Shown here in pieces: positions 49,253 to 58,369 of a DNA stretch of 64,000 nt. This DNA comes from an uncultured Lachnospiraceae bacterium (GTDB lineage Bacteria; Bacillota; Clostridia; Lachnospirales; Lachnospiraceae), in NCBI GenBank assembly GCA_934432595.1, contig CAKRYR010000008.1:1-64000 (forward strand). Reading direction: 5' to 3'. How positions within the stretch are numbered: position 1 is the stretch's first letter; each line of letters begins with the position of its first letter. Under the pieces are notes generated by a model. That model did no database searches. It was not told the DNA's origin and was given only the letters and a program-made list of their open reading frames with translations. Made by a program: the position numbers and the translations under genes.

Positions 49253-49298
49253 ACAAACACTCAAAGGGGAATTTTCCCCTTTGAGTGTTTGTTGTTGT
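49253..49298 (+). terminator. Terminator of the C1 protease
   Basis: Perfect 18-bp stem ACAAACACTCAAAGGGGA and complement with a four-base loop; a short T-rich tail follows. Confidence 0.9.
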
Positions 49299-49394
49299 GA
49301 ATTGGGGGTTGCTTTTATAAAATCGTTACTTTATTTTCGGCACTAGATAATTAAAATAAATATTGCAAATAATAAGGGTGTGTATTAGAATACA

Positions 49395-49428
49395 GTTGCG
49401 GAGAGGGAGTAGTGTGCCCCTTCGCAAC
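49395..49428 (+). promoter_or_regulatory. Leader hairpin before yitT
   Basis: GTTGCGGAGAGGG pairs with CCCCTTCGCAAC (one mismatch, one G-T pair), loop of about ten bases. It is GC-rich relative to its surroundings and lies about 45 bases before the start codon, so it is likely transcribed as a 5' leader element. Confidence 0.4.
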
Positions 49429-49471
49429 AAGTTGCTCAGAAATAAGGAATAGCAGTAGATTGGAGGAGATT

Positions 49472-50347
49472 ATGGAAAGTAATAAGAATAAGTTATTGAG
49501 AAATTTTTTGAATTTATTTGTTATTTTGGCAGGAAATTCTATTTCTGCATTAGCGGTTGTAACTTTGGTAATACCAAATGATTTACCAACAGGTGGTTCA
49601 ACTGGTATAGGTTTATTTATGAATAAGGCATTTGGAATTAATATGTCGATTGTTGTATTTATTTTCAATTTACTTGTTTTTATTTTAGGTGCAGTTGTTT
49701 TAGGTAAGAAATTTGCATTAACTACTATATTAAGTACATTTTATTATCCATTTATTTTAAATGTGTTTCAGAGAACGATTAATATAGGAGTAATTACAGA
49801 AGATAAATTGCTTGCAACAATTTTTGCAGGCTTATTAATGGGAGTATCTTTAGGAATGGTTTTTAGGGTAGGAGCATCAACTGGTGGTACAGATATTCCG
49901 CCTTTGGTAATTAACAAGTTATTTGGTGTGCCAGTTTCTGCTGGTATGTACGGAATAGACCTTGTGGTTATACTTCTTCAAGTGTTTAATCATAGACTTG
50001 AAATGATAATGTATGGTGTATTACTTGTATTTATGTATACGATAGTTATTGATAAGGTATTGTTATTAGGTACGAAGAAAGTTCAAGTTAAGATTATAAG
50101 TAAGAAGCAACAAGAAATATGCGATATTGTTATGAATACAATAGATAGAGGTGTTACTTTACTCCATAGTAAGTCAGGATATCATAAGACAGAACAAGAG
50201 GTAGTTTTAACTGTAGTTTCAAAACGTGAGTATATTCGTTTGATTAAGACTATCCAAAAGGTTGATCCTAGTGCTTTTATTATTGTTAGTGAGGTGAATG
50301 AGGTAAAAGGACGAGGCTTTACAATTGCCAAAAACTCCAGTTTGTAG
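49472..50347 (+). CDS. YitT-family membrane protein
   Basis: 291 residues with about five hydrophobic helices (to about residue 195) and a cytoplasmic DUF2179 tail (about 210-280). Visible family patterns include GNSISALAVVTLVIPNDLPTGG and STGGTDIPPL. YitT proteins are widespread in Firmicutes; transport of a small molecule is suspected but not shown. The ATG at 49472 with GGAGGAG upstream is preferred over an open frame extending 60 bases back through the leader hairpin. The stop codon lies in the left arm of a 15-bp inverted repeat. Confidence 0.88.
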   Translation: MESNKNKLLRNFLNLFVILAGNSISALAVVTLVIPNDLPTGGSTGIGLFMNKAFGINMSIVVFIFNLLVFILGAVVLGKKFALTTILSTFYYPFILNVFQRTINIGVITEDKLLATIFAGLLMGVSLGMVFRVGASTGGTDIPPLVINKLFGVPVSAGMYGIDLVVILLQVFNHRLEMIMYGVLLVFMYTIVIDKVLLLGTKKVQVKIISKKQQEICDIVMNTIDRGVTLLHSKSGYHKTEQEVVLTVVSKREYIRLIKTIQKVDPSAFIIVSEVNEVKGRGFTIAKNSSL

Positions 50348-50388
50348 GGGAATATTTAAAATCGTCCCTCATCCCCCTACAAACTGGA
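50336..50388 (+). repeat. Inverted repeat at the end of yitT with repeat motif in its loop
   Basis: TCCAGTTTGTAGGGG / CCCC-TACAAACTGGA: the left arm contains the last codons and stop of yitT, the right arm is outside. The 23-base loop carries TTTAAAATCGTCCCT, the core of the repeat family near the subtilases. No T run follows. Confidence 0.6.
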
Positions 50389-50477
50389 AGTTGATAGTTG
50401 CTGAAAAAGTGTAAGTATGGTATAATGTTTTTTTAAAATTGTTACGGAAAGAATATATTGATTGGAGATGTAATGTT

Positions 50478-51779
50478 ATGAGAATGTATGATTTATTAAG
50501 TAAAAAGAAACATGGAAAAGCACTAACACATGATGAAATAAAATGGATGATAGATGAATACGTTGCAGGTGAGATTCCTGATTATCAGATGTCTGCAATG
50601 CTTATGGCAATATATTTTCAAGGAATGAATGATGATGAAATATTTGCAATGACAGATGCGATGGCACATTCAGGTGATATGGTTGATTTGAGTGCTATAG
50701 ATGGAATAAAAGTTGATAAACATAGTACAGGTGGTGTTGGAGATAAGACAACATTAATTATTGGACCAATAGTAGCAGCTTGTGGAGTTAAAGTAGCTAA
50801 AATGTCTGGAAGAGGTTTAGGACATACAGGTGGAACGATAGATAAATTAGAATCAATTCCAGGTTTTCAGACTGCAATACCTAATGAAGAATTTTTCGCA
50901 AATGTAAATAAATGTGGAATAAGTGTAGTGGGGCAAACAGGTAATTTGACTCCTGCGGATAAAAAATTATATGCACTAAGAGATGTCACAGCTACTATTG
51001 ATAGTATGCCTCTAATAGTTGGATCTGTAATGAGCAAAAAGATTGCTGCAGGAAGTGATTGCATTTTACTAGATGTTAAAACAGGTAGTGGTGCATTTAT
51101 GAAAACTGTTGAAGAAGCTGAACAATTAGCAAGGAAAATGGTAGATATAGGAAAGATAGCTGGTAGAAAAGTTGAAGCGTTAGTTACTGATATGGATATA
51201 CCACTAGGCCATGCTATAGGTAACTCTTTGGAGGTAATAGAAGCAGTAGATACATTAAGAGGACATGGTCCAGAAGATTTAACGTACATATGTAAGGAAC
51301 TTGCTGCAACAATGTTAAATATGGCTGGTGTAGGAGAGTTACCAGAATGTGAGAAGAAAGTAGAGGAAGTTATAGCTTCAGGAGCAGCATTTAACAAATT
51401 GATTGAAATGGTAGAAAATCAACATGGTGATAGCTCTGTTATAAAAGATACTTCATTATTTGAAAAAGCATCAATTGAACATAAAGTTCTTGCAAAAGAA
51501 GAAGGATATATTGGACACATTGACTCAGAAGCTTGTGGAATAGCATCAGTTGTGCTTGAAGCAGGAAGAGAAACAAAAGAAAGTGATATTGATTATGCAT
51601 CAGGAATAATATTGAATAAGAAACTTGGGGAAAAGGTAAAAGTTGGTGATGTTATCGTAACATTATATACAAATAATCCTAGTAAGGTTGAACTTGCTGA
51701 GGAGATAATTTACAAGGCATATAGAGTAGAAAAAATAAAACCACAAGAAAGACCATTAATTTTGGCTAAAATAAAATAA
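50478..51779 (+). CDS. pdp: Pyrimidine-nucleoside phosphorylase
   Basis: 433 residues, the family length. Motifs KHSTGGVGDKTTL (phosphate loop), SGRGLGHTGGTIDKLE (about 108-123, the thymidine/pyrimidine-nucleoside phosphorylase signature) and DVKTGSGAFM. It splits thymidine, uridine or deoxyuridine with phosphate to base and (deoxy)ribose-1-phosphate. Firmicute enzymes usually accept both uridine and thymidine. The start at ATG 50478 (MRMYDLL) follows GGAG by about 11 bases, slightly long; the ATG at 50484 is an alternative. Confidence 0.93.
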   Translation: MRMYDLLSKKKHGKALTHDEIKWMIDEYVAGEIPDYQMSAMLMAIYFQGMNDDEIFAMTDAMAHSGDMVDLSAIDGIKVDKHSTGGVGDKTTLIIGPIVAACGVKVAKMSGRGLGHTGGTIDKLESIPGFQTAIPNEEFFANVNKCGISVVGQTGNLTPADKKLYALRDVTATIDSMPLIVGSVMSKKIAAGSDCILLDVKTGSGAFMKTVEEAEQLARKMVDIGKIAGRKVEALVTDMDIPLGHAIGNSLEVIEAVDTLRGHGPEDLTYICKELAATMLNMAGVGELPECEKKVEEVIASGAAFNKLIEMVENQHGDSSVIKDTSLFEKASIEHKVLAKEEGYIGHIDSEACGIASVVLEAGRETKESDIDYASGIILNKKLGEKVKVGDVIVTLYTNNPSKVELAEEIIYKAYRVEKIKPQERPLILAKIK

Positions 51780-51782
51780 CAA

Positions 51783-51844
51783 GTACTTGAAAAGTACAAT
51801 GCTACAAGGTATAATAATGGGAGCGTACTTAAGGGAAAAGTACG
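51783..51844 (+). promoter_or_regulatory. Promoter with two palindromic operators of the XRE gene
   Basis: Promoter TTGAAA (51787-51792), 17 bases, TATAAT (51810-51815). Operator 1 GTACTT-gaa-AAGTAC (51783-51797) covers the -35. Operator 2 CGTACTT-n7-AAGTACG (51824-51844) lies just after the expected start. This is the pattern of a gene repressed by its own product. Confidence 0.7.
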
Positions 51845-51907
51845 TTGGGATGGTAGAATTATTAGTATTTTTTGGAAGATTTATTAATGAAAAGGAGTGC
51901 GATAGTT

Positions 51908-52243
51908 ATGTCTTTTGGGGATAACTTAGAGAGAATTAGGAAAGATAAAAAAGTAAGTCAGGCTAAGTTAGGAGCTGCTTTAGGATTAACTCAACAGATG
52001 GTAAGTAGTTATGAAAAAGGTACTTCATCACCTAATATAGAAGTGTTAGTAAAGATAGCAGATTATTTTGGAGTGTCATTAGATGCTTTGGTAGGTCATG
52101 TAGTTAATACACCAAGTGCTAATTCACCAAAAGCAAGATTGGCTAGATACTTTGAGAAATTAAGTGATGTAGATAAAGATAAATGCTTAACAATAGTTCA
52201 AACAATTGTTGAAGACAGAGCTATAAAAAGAGAAGGTAAGTAA
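51908..52243 (+). CDS. XRE-family helix-turn-helix repressor
   Basis: 111 residues. The N-terminal 65 residues form a Cro/C1-type helix-turn-helix: FGDNLERIRKDKKVSQAKLGAALGLTQQMVSSYEKG, then NIEVLVKIADYFGVSLDALVG. The C-terminal part is helical and may dimerise. It probably binds the GTACTT/AAGTAC palindromes in its own promoter. It is a chromosomal-style regulator with no phage genes nearby. The ATG at 51908 follows AAAAGGAG; a longer frame from 51872 begins before that site. The GT2 gene starts 38 bases after it and may be in the same unit. Confidence 0.9.
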   Translation: MSFGDNLERIRKDKKVSQAKLGAALGLTQQMVSSYEKGTSSPNIEVLVKIADYFGVSLDALVGHVVNTPSANSPKARLARYFEKLSDVDKDKCLTIVQTIVEDRAIKREGK

Positions 52244-52281
52244 TTACGTTAGAATTAGATTGTGCCTAAGGGGATGGTAAA

Positions 52282-53304
52282 ATGAAAATTTTGTCAGTAG
52301 CTATACCGTGCTATAATTCTGCTGAGTATATGGAAAGAGCAATTAATAGTTTATTGGTAGGAAAAGAAGATATTGAGATATTAATCGTAAATGATGGTTC
52401 AACTGATAATACTGCAGAAATAGGGAAAAAATACGAGGAGAAGTACCCAGGAATATGTAGACTAATTAATAAAGAAAATGGTGGCCATGGAGATGCTGTA
52501 AATTATGGTTTAGATAATGCTACGGGACATTATTTTAAAGTAGTTGATAGTGATGATTGGGTAGATTCAGATGTTTTAGTTAAGATACTAAATTTCCTAA
52601 GAGGTTTGATTGTATCAAAGATAGATTTAGATTTGTTAATATCTAACTATGTTTATGACAAGGTAGGCGAAGAAAAGAAGAAAGTAGTTAATTATAAAAA
52701 AGCTTTACCTGAAGGAAGAATATTTACATGGGATGAGATTGGAAGATTTAAATACAGTCAAAACATATTGATGCATTCTGTAGTATATAATACTGATGTA
52801 TTAAGAAAATGTAATTTAAAATTACCAAAACATACATTTTATGTAGATAATATCTTTGTATTTAAGCCATTACCATTTGTTAAAACAATGTATTATATGA
52901 ATGTTAACCTTTACCATTACTTCATTGGAAGAGAAGACCAATCAGTTAATGAAAAAGTAATGATGGGCAGAATTGATCAACAGCTTAGAGTTAATAAATT
53001 GATGATGGATTATCTTAATGCAGAGAATGCAAAATTAATGGATAAGAAATGCAGAAAATATATGGTTAAATATCTGAATATGATTACAATGGTTAGCTCT
53101 GTGTATTTAATAAAAATTGGAACAGATGAGAGTTTGGCTAAGAGAGATGAATTATGGGATTATTTAAAAAAGAATAACAAGAAGGTATACTTTAATATGA
53201 GATATAACTTTGTTGGAGATGCCCTTAATTCTAATAATTGGTTTGGACGTAAGGTTGTTCAATCTGGATATAATGTTACGAGAAAGATATTTAAGTTCAA
53301 TTAG
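52282..53304 (+). CDS. Family 2 glycosyltransferase
   Basis: 340 residues. GT-A fold signs: VAIPCYNSAEYMERAINSLL, then VNDGSTDNT (nucleotide site) and VVDSDDWV (the DXD-type metal site). The second half is helical and basic, with LHLY-type YYMNVNLYHYF. It would add a sugar from a nucleotide-sugar to a wall or capsule acceptor at the inner membrane face. No other polysaccharide gene is adjacent, so the acceptor is unknown. Confidence 0.9.
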   Translation: MKILSVAIPCYNSAEYMERAINSLLVGKEDIEILIVNDGSTDNTAEIGKKYEEKYPGICRLINKENGGHGDAVNYGLDNATGHYFKVVDSDDWVDSDVLVKILNFLRGLIVSKIDLDLLISNYVYDKVGEEKKKVVNYKKALPEGRIFTWDEIGRFKYSQNILMHSVVYNTDVLRKCNLKLPKHTFYVDNIFVFKPLPFVKTMYYMNVNLYHYFIGREDQSVNEKVMMGRIDQQLRVNKLMMDYLNAENAKLMDKKCRKYMVKYLNMITMVSSVYLIKIGTDESLAKRDELWDYLKKNNKKVYFNMRYNFVGDALNSNNWFGRKVVQSGYNVTRKIFKFN

Positions 53305-53356
53305 ATGTATAATTGAAATAATAGTATTATAAAAGGATATTAAGACAAGATATAGA

Positions 53357-53393
53357 ATAAAAGCTTCACGGTTCACGTGAAGCTTTTATATAT
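53357..53393. terminator. Two-way terminator between GT2 and PAP2 genes
   Basis: ATAAAAGCTTCACG / CGTGAAGCTTTTAT, 14 bp, with A/T runs on both sides. It overlaps the 3' end of the PAP2 gene. Confidence 0.85.
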
Positions 53394-54093
53394 GTTCAAT
53401 AGAATGCTCATTATTATTTATTTTAATATCTGTATCTTTTTTTGATAGTTTATTCTTATACGAGTAAGAGTATATAAAAGGATACATACAAGTACTTAGT
53501 ATTATTGCACCAAACATATCAAGTACGGAATGTTGTTTGATAAAAACGGTAGAAAGCATTATTGAAATTGACAATATAATACAAAATGCTAAGAAACCTT
53601 TATAATGTTTGAATTTACGCAAAGCTTGACTTTTATATACTGAAATTGCAAGTACAATGGAGTTAAAACAGTGTATGCTAGGAAATACATTAGTAGAAGT
53701 ATCAGTAGTATAGTAAGATTTAACAATATCTACTAATAAGTTATCTCTAGCAAAACTTGTAGGTCTTAAATTTTGCCCATTTGGGAAAATGGTGCATATT
53801 AATAAACAAATTGTCATTCCAATAAATAGATAGCTACAACATTGATAGTATTCTTTTTTATCAAGAAAAAAGAATAATGCTACTATAAAAATAACGTAAA
53901 GGAACCATAAAGTATATGGAATTACGAAGATTTCATTAAAAGGAATTAAATCATCTAATTTGCAATACATACTAGTATATTTGGTTGTGACTGTTTTTTC
54001 TAAATAAGAAAACCATATTAAATATATAATACCATAGGATAAAATCCAAGCATGACTATATTTTTTAAAGATATTTTTTACATTTTTCAACAT
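53386..54093 (-). CDS. PAP2-superfamily membrane phosphatase or phosphotransferase
   Basis: 235 residues with about six transmembrane helices. PAP2_3/Ipt1-like signature: NLRPTSF, then FPSIHCFNSIV (in place of PSGH) and IKQHSVLDMFGA (His and Asp of the third motif). Such proteins remove or transfer phosphate groups of lipid pyrophosphates or inositol phospholipids; the substrate here is unknown. GAGAGGG lies 7 bases before the ATG at 54093, so this start is chosen over an in-frame ATG 15 bases upstream. The stop lies inside the shared terminator. Confidence 0.85.
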   Translation of the reverse strand: MLKNVKNIFKKYSHAWILSYGIIYLIWFSYLEKTVTTKYTSMYCKLDDLIPFNEIFVIPYTLWFLYVIFIVALFFFLDKKEYYQCCSYLFIGMTICLLICTIFPNGQNLRPTSFARDNLLVDIVKSYYTTDTSTNVFPSIHCFNSIVLAISVYKSQALRKFKHYKGFLAFCIILSISIMLSTVFIKQHSVLDMFGAIILSTCMYPFIYSYSYKNKLSKKDTDIKINNNEHSIEHI

Positions 54094-54295
54094 ATAAAAC
54101 CCTCTCAATTACTTAGTTATTAACAAAAATTATAGCATAATAAATATGTAGGAGCAACAGAAATTATGTGAAAAAACTATGTAAAATAATAAATATATAA
54201 TATTTTATTTCTAATTTTTGGAAAATGTGTTATAATACATTTCGGGGAATGTATTGTATGTTTAGGGTTATTGATAGAAAGAAAGGAGAAGACGT

Positions 54296-54946
54296 ATGAA
54301 AATATTATTTTGCAATATAGCATATATGGATTATTATAGAGGAATAATACCTAATGTAGATAAGCCAGTTAATATGACAGTTCGTTCAAAAGATCCAAGT
54401 GAGGCTGAAGAACAATATAATTTCTTATCTTGTAATTTGGATGATAAGGGCGAAGATGTGTGTTTAGGTTATTTTGCTGCAAAGGGTAGTACAAGCAAGG
54501 GTGCTGCTCAAGTGCATATTGAGAAAATACCTGGTGTAGAGAGTGGGGCAGATGTAGTAGAAAATGTATTAGTAGTATGGTGTGCCAAGAAAGAGGGTAC
54601 TGAAAATAGAACAGTAGTAGTTGGTTGGTATAAAAATGCAAAAGTATATAGATATTATCAAGAAGCAATTTTTGGTGATGGAGAAGATGAGTTCCATCAA
54701 TTATATAATGTAGTTGCTAAGGCTGAAGATTGCGTTTTATTACCACCAGGTGAGAGAAGTAGATATACTAAGTGGAACGTTCCACGTAAAAAAGGAAGTA
54801 GTGGACCAGCTTTTGGATTTACCGCAAATACAAATGTATGGTATGCGACAGAGGAAAAAGCAAAGGATTATATTGAGAAGATGGTCGCAAGAATAAATGA
54901 TTATAGTGAAGATAATTATATGTTGAAAGAGTTAAATTTGGTTTAA
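54296..54946 (+). CDS. Uncharacterised protein with VVGWYKNA-type (PUA-like?) domain
   Basis: 216 residues, no signal or membrane segment. It begins MKILFCNIAYMDYYRG and has VVWCAKKEG, VVVGWYKNAKVYRYY, LLPPGERSRY and NVWYATEE. I recall similar beginnings (short hydrophobic start, then W/Y-rich VxGWYxNA) in Firmicute proteins, some fused to HNH or restriction-type nucleases. Here the domain stands alone. An aromatic, beta-rich reader fold of the EVE/PUA type is possible. It has a normal ribosome-binding site (AAGGAG) and its own gap on both sides. No function is claimed. Confidence 0.75.
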   Translation: MKILFCNIAYMDYYRGIIPNVDKPVNMTVRSKDPSEAEEQYNFLSCNLDDKGEDVCLGYFAAKGSTSKGAAQVHIEKIPGVESGADVVENVLVVWCAKKEGTENRTVVVGWYKNAKVYRYYQEAIFGDGEDEFHQLYNVVAKAEDCVLLPPGERSRYTKWNVPRKKGSSGPAFGFTANTNVWYATEEKAKDYIEKMVARINDYSEDNYMLKELNLV

Positions 54947-55089
54947 AATATTAAAAAAAATGTAAAAATAGTTGATTTTATCTTATTAATGATTTAAATT
55001 AGTAGGTATGATAGAATTACTGGTTGGATTTTATCATAATACATAAATTAAGAATTTATGATTAATAATAAATTGGAGGTCATAGACGT

Positions 55090-55953
55090 ATGTTAGTATC
55101 AGCAAAAGAGATGCTTACAAAAGCAAAAGCAGGAAAATATGCAGTAGGACAATTCAATATTAATAACTTGGAGTGGACTAAAGCAATTTTATTAACAGCA
55201 CAGGAGAATAATTCACCAGTTATTTTAGGTGTATCAGAAGGTGCTGGTAAATATATGGGAGGATATAAAACAATCGTTGGCATGGTTAATGGAATGCTAG
55301 AAGAACTTAATATTACAGTTCCAGTTGCACTTCATCTTGACCATGGTAGTTTTGAAGGAGCAAAAGCTTGTATAGCAGCAGGATTTTCATCAGTTATGTT
55401 TGATGGTTCACATTATCCAATTGAGGAGAATGTAGCTAAGACAACTGAGTTAGTAAATATATGTAATGAGAAAGGTCTTTCATTGGAAGCAGAAGTTGGT
55501 TCTATTGGAGGAGAAGAAGATGGTGTTATAGGAGCTGGAGAATGTGCAGATCCTAAAGAGTGTAAGTCAATTGCAGATTTAGGTGTAACAATGTTAGCAG
55601 CAGGAATTGGTAACATTCACGGTAAGTATCCAGCAAATTGGGCAGGACTTAGCTTTGAGACATTAGATGCAATACAACAATTAACTGGAGATATGCCTTT
55701 AGTTTTACATGGTGGAACTGGCATACCAGAAGATATGATTAAGAAAGCTATATCACTTGGTGTTGCTAAAATCAATGTTAACACAGAGTGTCAATTAGCA
55801 TTTGCAGATGCAACAAGAAAATATATTGAAGCTGGTAAGGACTTAGAAGGAAAGGGATTTGACCCTCGTAAGTTATTAGCACCAGGATTTGAAGCTATAA
55901 AAGCTACAGTTAAAGAAAAAATGGAATTATTTGGTTCAATAAATAAAGCTTAA
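55090..55953 (+). CDS. fba: Class II fructose-1,6-bisphosphate aldolase
   Basis: 287 residues. Family signs: the zinc histidines in HLDHGSFEGAKACI and later GNIHGKYP and LHGGTGIP, the MFDGSHYP segment, and NVNTECQLAF near the end. It cleaves fructose-1,6-bisphosphate to glyceraldehyde-3-phosphate and dihydroxyacetone phosphate (glycolysis, gluconeogenesis). Length 287 fits the shorter Firmicute subtype (FbaA-like). GGAGG lies before the ATG. Single-gene unit ending at a strong terminator. Confidence 0.95.
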   Translation: MLVSAKEMLTKAKAGKYAVGQFNINNLEWTKAILLTAQENNSPVILGVSEGAGKYMGGYKTIVGMVNGMLEELNITVPVALHLDHGSFEGAKACIAAGFSSVMFDGSHYPIEENVAKTTELVNICNEKGLSLEAEVGSIGGEEDGVIGAGECADPKECKSIADLGVTMLAAGIGNIHGKYPANWAGLSFETLDAIQQLTGDMPLVLHGGTGIPEDMIKKAISLGVAKINVNTECQLAFADATRKYIEAGKDLEGKGFDPRKLLAPGFEAIKATVKEKMELFGSINKA

Positions 55954-55977
55954 GGGTTAGATTTTAAAATGGGTGTC

Positions 55978-56034
55978 GATATAAATATATGGGAGGTTTC
56001 AGATAGAAACTTCCCATATATTATATCTTTTTAT
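55978..56034 (+). terminator. Terminator of fba
   Basis: A long stem, GATATAAATATATGGGAGG and complement with two mismatches, TTTC/GAAA at the top, and a five-T tail. Confidence 0.85.
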
Positions 56035-56089
56035 AAAAGAGTGTTTCATATGGGCTGTATGTATTATAAGATGGCGAAAGGTGATTTGC

Positions 56090-57193
56090 ATGAGGCAACG
56101 TTTTCCAAAATGGGATAACCTAAAGTGTGTGTTAATAGTTATGGTAGTGTTAGGGCATTGTATAGAAAGTTTTATAGATAATTCGTACATGTTTAAAAGA
56201 ATGTGGTTAATGATATATGGGATTCATATGCCATTATTTATATTCGTGACGGGCTTATTTGCAAAAGGAGCTATTTCAAATAAGGAAAAACTTAAGAATA
56301 AAGTATATTTCTTTATTAAATTGTTTTTTATATATAAAGTTTTATTAATGCTTGTTAAATTAATAATGACTGGAGAAGGTAAATTTAGCCTTTTAGAAGA
56401 GTCTAGTATACCATGGTATATGTTGGCTATGGCGATTTATTTAATTGTTACTTATATGGCAAGGAATGTTAAGCCAGGCTATTTATTAGCACTATCTATT
56501 ATTTTAGCTTGCGTTATAGGATATGATAGAGATTTTGGAGATTTTTTAGTATTGGCGAGAGCAATTAACTTCTATCCATTCTTCTTAATGGGATATTATG
56601 CAAAGACAGATATGAAGATTTTTGAGTCCAATGCAATTAAGAAAATTTTGAGTGCGCTAGTACTAGGCGTATATGGATATATAATATGGATAAATGTGAC
56701 TAAAGCGTATGAATTTAGACCGCTATTAACAGGAAGAAATACTTATTTCTCTTTAGAGTTTCCAGAGTATGGAATATTGTATAGATTAGCTCATTATTTA
56801 ATTGCTATAGCAGTAGGTTTGAGTATAATTTATTTAGTTCCAAATAAGGTTAACTCGTTTACATTTATTGGAAAGAAAACATTATATATTTATGTATTAC
56901 ATGGAGTCTTTATAAATATTCTAAGAGGTCTTAATTGGGAAGAGCATTTAATGAATAATCTTCCAAGTGTTATTTGGAGAGCAGATGTTTTATTATCTGT
57001 AATAGTATTGGTTGGACTATGTTGCTTACCTATATTTGAAAAAGTATTCGCTTTTGTAATGAATAGAAGGTATGTTAAGGATAATAAAGATAATTATGAA
57101 GTTGATTATTCGGTATTTAGTATGCCACCAAGAGAAGTATATAAAGAAAAACAACATCCTAGTGAAGAAATTTTAAAAGGAAGCAAAGAATAA
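56090..57193 (+). CDS. Acyltransferase-3-type membrane protein
   Basis: 367 residues with about ten hydrophobic helices and the start typical of the OatA-like/acyltransferase 3 family: RFPKWDNLKCVLIVMVVLGHCIES (helix 1 with the conserved His), then GIHMPLFIFVTGLFAKG. Near the end IGKKTLYIYVLHG carries the other common His. It would move an acyl group to an extracellular sugar or similar acceptor. The C-terminal 50 residues are cytoplasmic and charged. The ATG at 56090 follows AAAGGTGA; an in-frame GTG at 56081 overlaps that site. Confidence 0.88.
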   Translation: MRQRFPKWDNLKCVLIVMVVLGHCIESFIDNSYMFKRMWLMIYGIHMPLFIFVTGLFAKGAISNKEKLKNKVYFFIKLFFIYKVLLMLVKLIMTGEGKFSLLEESSIPWYMLAMAIYLIVTYMARNVKPGYLLALSIILACVIGYDRDFGDFLVLARAINFYPFFLMGYYAKTDMKIFESNAIKKILSALVLGVYGYIIWINVTKAYEFRPLLTGRNTYFSLEFPEYGILYRLAHYLIAIAVGLSIIYLVPNKVNSFTFIGKKTLYIYVLHGVFINILRGLNWEEHLMNNLPSVIWRADVLLSVIVLVGLCCLPIFEKVFAFVMNRRYVKDNKDNYEVDYSVFSMPPREVYKEKQHPSEEILKGSKE

Positions 57194-57215
57194 TAATTCT
57201 ATAATGAATTTTGAT

Positions 57216-57249
57216 AAAAGTGTAAATCTTAAGAGGTTTACACTTTTCC
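57216..57249 (+). terminator. Terminator of the acyltransferase gene
   Basis: AAAAGTGTAAATC / GGTTTACACTTTT, 13 bp with one G-T pair, six-base loop. Confidence 0.8.
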
Positions 57250-57396
57250 TATTATGTGACTCATAATAGTTTATTCAAAAAGGTTGTAATTGGTATGGTA
57301 GTATTGGTATTAGGTGCATTTTTTGAGAAAATACTAAAGCATTTGTTAATTATTACCGAAAATTGAGTAGTAAGAGCATATGTTGAGGTGAGATGA

Positions 57397-58335
57397 ATGG
57401 AAAATATTCGTGAGAAAATAGTAGTTGCTCAAAAAGAAATAGAAAAGGTTGTTAAGGGAAAGAATGATAAAATTCAAAAAATAATAGCTGTTATTTTGGC
57501 TAAAGGGCATATCTTATTAGAGGATGTTCCTGGTGTCGGAAAGACAACAACAGCTTTGACATTATCACATGTTATGAATTTAAGATATGGTAGAGTTCAA
57601 TTTACACCAGATGTATTACCTACTGATATTACTGGATTTACTATGTATAATAAGCAAACAGAAAAATTTGAATATAGATATGGTGCAGTAATGTGTAATT
57701 TATTTTTAGCAGATGAAATAAATAGAACATCTCCTAAGACACAGTCAGCATTATTACAAGTAATGGAGGAAGGAAAAGTTACTATTGATAGAAAGAATTT
57801 TGTAATTCCAAAACCATTTATTGTAATAGCAACTCAAAATCCTACAGGTTCTACAGGAACTCAGAAATTGCCTGAGTCTCAGTTAGATAGATTTATGATA
57901 AAGATTTCTATGGGATATCCAGATAGATCAAATGAAATAGATATTCTTAAAGGAGAAAAGACTGATAAATTTAAGGATATTAATCAAGTATTATCAGCAA
58001 CTGAGATTGTAAAAGTACAAGAAATAGTGGAAAAAGTATTTGTAAATGATAAAATATATGGATATATTGCGGATTTAGTTAGTGCAACAAGAAATAGTGA
58101 ATATATTCAGACAGGTTTAAGTACAAGGGCAAGTATAGCATTGCTTAGATTGGCACGTGCGTATGCATTTATAGCAGGAAGAGATTATTGTGCACCAGAA
58201 GATGTTATAAGATCTTTTTATGATATATCTGGACATAGAATACTCCTTACAGGTAAGGCAAGAATGGAAAATTTATCTGTTAGACAAGTGCTTGATAAAT
58301 TAAGGGAAAAAATAGACGTTCCTGCTTTGGCATAA
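57397..58335 (+). CDS. MoxR-family AAA+ ATPase
   Basis: 312 residues. Walker A DVPGVGKTT (about 45-53), Walker B LFLADEINRTSPK, sensor IATQNP, and the lid with LSTRASIALLRLARA. MoxR ATPases act as chaperones for assembly of metal-containing or cell-surface complexes and are regularly coded beside DUF58 and transglutaminase genes, exactly as here. GAGGTGAG precedes the ATG. Confidence 0.95.
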   Translation: MENIREKIVVAQKEIEKVVKGKNDKIQKIIAVILAKGHILLEDVPGVGKTTTALTLSHVMNLRYGRVQFTPDVLPTDITGFTMYNKQTEKFEYRYGAVMCNLFLADEINRTSPKTQSALLQVMEEGKVTIDRKNFVIPKPFIVIATQNPTGSTGTQKLPESQLDRFMIKISMGYPDRSNEIDILKGEKTDKFKDINQVLSATEIVKVQEIVEKVFVNDKIYGYIADLVSATRNSEYIQTGLSTRASIALLRLARAYAFIAGRDYCAPEDVIRSFYDISGHRILLTGKARMENLSVRQVLDKLREKIDVPALA

Positions 58336-58369
58336 AATGAGATAGTTTCTTTTGATATGGAGGAGCGGT

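Noticed and set aside
51908..52243. Prophage repressor
   Set aside because: No integrase, phage structural genes or attachment sites are near; it appears to be a chromosomal self-regulated gene.
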